Shown here piece after piece: positions 14,380-15,268 of a stretch of DNA of 15,268 bases. The notes beneath the pieces are model-generated. The model was not told the DNA's origin, did not search any database, and saw nothing but the letters and a program-made list of their open reading frames with translations. Numbering within the stretch: the stretch's first letter is position 1; the number at the start of each line of letters is the position of its first letter. The stretch comes from Chlamydiota bacterium (GTDB lineage: Bacteria; Auribacterota; UBA3054; B51-G9), in the NCBI GenBank assembly GCA_003648225.1, contig QMOL01000034.1, forward strand, positions 1-15,268. The letters run 5' to 3'. The translations under genes and the position numbers were made by a program.

Positions 14380-15268
14380 ATGAAAAAAATATCACTTCTT
14401 TTATTAGTCACTTTTTCCTCTTTCGTTGCTGCTGTAAGTATAACAAATGAATTTGCAGGAATGAAAATAATTTATAGCGGCGTTCGCGGGGAAATGACTA
14501 TAAGCACTTCCGTTGCAAACAACAGATGGAAAATCGCATTAACTGATTTACCTGATCCATCAATTGTAACCGGAAATTCTCAAAGTCAACTGCTGATAAA
14601 AAAGAAGTTTAACGATCCTAATACGGTTATGATTGAAAGTATTACCGCAGACGGTCCGATGCAAAGCATAAAAATTAATTTCCCTCCCGGAAATAAACGT
14701 TCTTGTTTCGTAAGAAATATTTTCGTTAACGGTTTTGTAAATAATATTAAAATTAAGGGGGGCGATCTAGGCGACTTCGCAGGACCAGACGGAATTGTGT
14801 ATATTAAAGGTGATGTAGGAACACTTGAAGTTAAAGGAAAAAAATATAATGTTAAACATTCTAAGACAACAGAATTTTGGGGCGGGAATATCTGGGCAGA
14901 TGTTATAGTTACAGGCGGTGTGAAAAGACTTACCGCTAAAGGCGGAAATATTCATTACGATAATAATGGCGGCTCGCTCGGCAAGCTTTCTTTCGGTGGA
15001 TATGTAAACTTGCTCGCTGCCGATGGTGTTACAATAAAAACCGATCGCTCGGACAAGACAAGTAAAATAATTTTTGGCGGTGGGATTAATTCTGAGATTG
15101 ACGGACACGATTATCAAATAAAACAAATCAGAGTCAAAGGTGGAACAATTTCTTCTTCAAATATAAAATGCCGACAAATCAAGAAATTATCCGTTATAGG
15201 GCAGAAATTTGATAAACCTCAGCCAATTATTCCGGCCGGTCATCAAGGAATTATTGATACTTATATCA
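14380..15268 (+). CDS. exported glycine-rich beta-repeat protein, C-terminus beyond the right edge
   Basis: The frame is open from the ATG at 14380-14382 to the window end (296 codons), so the C-terminus is missing. Residues 1-18 form a signal peptide with likely cleavage after VAA. From about residue 120 the sequence falls into irregular repeats of a beta strand followed by a glycine pair: IKIKGGDLGD (123-132), LEVKGKKY (149-156), LTAKGGNIHYD (184-194), LSFGGYVN (203-210), IRVKGGTISSSNIKC (250-264) and LSVIGQKF (270-277). This pattern suggests a right-handed beta-helix or similar surface fold. No catalytic motif is visible. It may be a surface or extracellular scaffold protein. An antisense frame at 14767-15126 is a shadow. 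It has no Shine-Dalgarno; the 87-nt spacer holds a TATAAT at 14343-14348 but no convincing -35 box, so read-through from the DUF945-like gene is possible. Confidence 0.75.
   Translation, partial: MKKISLLLLVTFSSFVAAVSITNEFAGMKIIYSGVRGEMTISTSVANNRWKIALTDLPDPSIVTGNSQSQLLIKKKFNDPNTVMIESITADGPMQSIKINFPPGNKRSCFVRNIFVNGFVNNIKIKGGDLGDFAGPDGIVYIKGDVGTLEVKGKKYNVKHSKTTEFWGGNIWADVIVTGGVKRLTAKGGNIHYDNNGGSLGKLSFGGYVNLLAADGVTIKTDRSDKTSKIIFGGGINSEIDGHDYQIKQIRVKGGTISSSNIKCRQIKKLSVIGQKFDKPQPIIPAGHQGIIDTYI

Noticed and set aside
14767..15126. Minus-strand frame of 119 residues
   Set aside because: It is fully antisense to the signal-peptide-bearing beta-repeat gene that continues to the window end, and it shows no motif of its own.

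Overview
The window is about 15.3 kb of AT-rich DNA with tightly packed bacterial genes. No rRNA, tRNA, CRISPR array, transposase or phage gene was seen. The organism looks like an anaerobic or fermentative member of the PVC superphylum, possibly Lentisphaerota, Kiritimatiellota or a related Verrucomicrobiota lineage. This is inferred from the mix of families: a dCache-HAMP-SpoIIE phosphatase, an ADP-ribosylglycohydrolase with C-terminal beta domains, a CehA/McbA-type metallohydrolase, a GH42-like lipoprotein, a TRAP permease pair and a glycine-rich beta-repeat exported protein. No phylogenetic marker is present to prove it.

Left block (1-4835, all minus strand): a membrane phosphatase (2907-4835) is followed by an ADP-ribosylglycohydrolase-like protein (898-2910) and a small single-HKD phospholipase D-like protein (377-901). 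Both junctions are 4-nt stop/start overlaps, so the three are very likely one translationally coupled operon. After a 166-nt gap with a hairpin comes a Cys-rich, zinc-ribbon-like protein (1-210) that runs off the left edge. The operon has a strong predicted promoter at 5036-5064 and a structured leader of about 190 nt.

Middle block: an AdhE-type CoA-acylating aldehyde dehydrogenase (5253-6680) is read divergently from the phosphatase and is followed without a gap by a single-domain STAS protein (6686-6979). The STAS protein keeps the phosphorylatable serine, and the SpoIIE-type phosphatase sits divergently next door. Together they suggest two parts of a partner-switching circuit whose kinase is not in the window. 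The STAS gene and the TRAP permease gene overlap tail to tail by 8 nt.

Right block, minus strand: a GH42-like lipoprotein (8763-10628), DctQ (8247-8711) and DctM (6972-8237) form a likely operon for breakdown and uptake of a carbohydrate or organic acid, with no DctP binding protein present. Upstream of it lie a repeat-rich spacer (10629-10845), a secreted CehA/McbA-like metallohydrolase (10846-12348) and a frameshifted small secreted protein (12380-12786). Right block, plus strand: a DUF945/YdgA-like envelope protein (12979-14292), whose whole predicted 5' leader is seven perfect 7-bp tandem repeats ending at its ATG, and an exported beta-repeat protein (14380 to the right edge) that is open at the end of the window.
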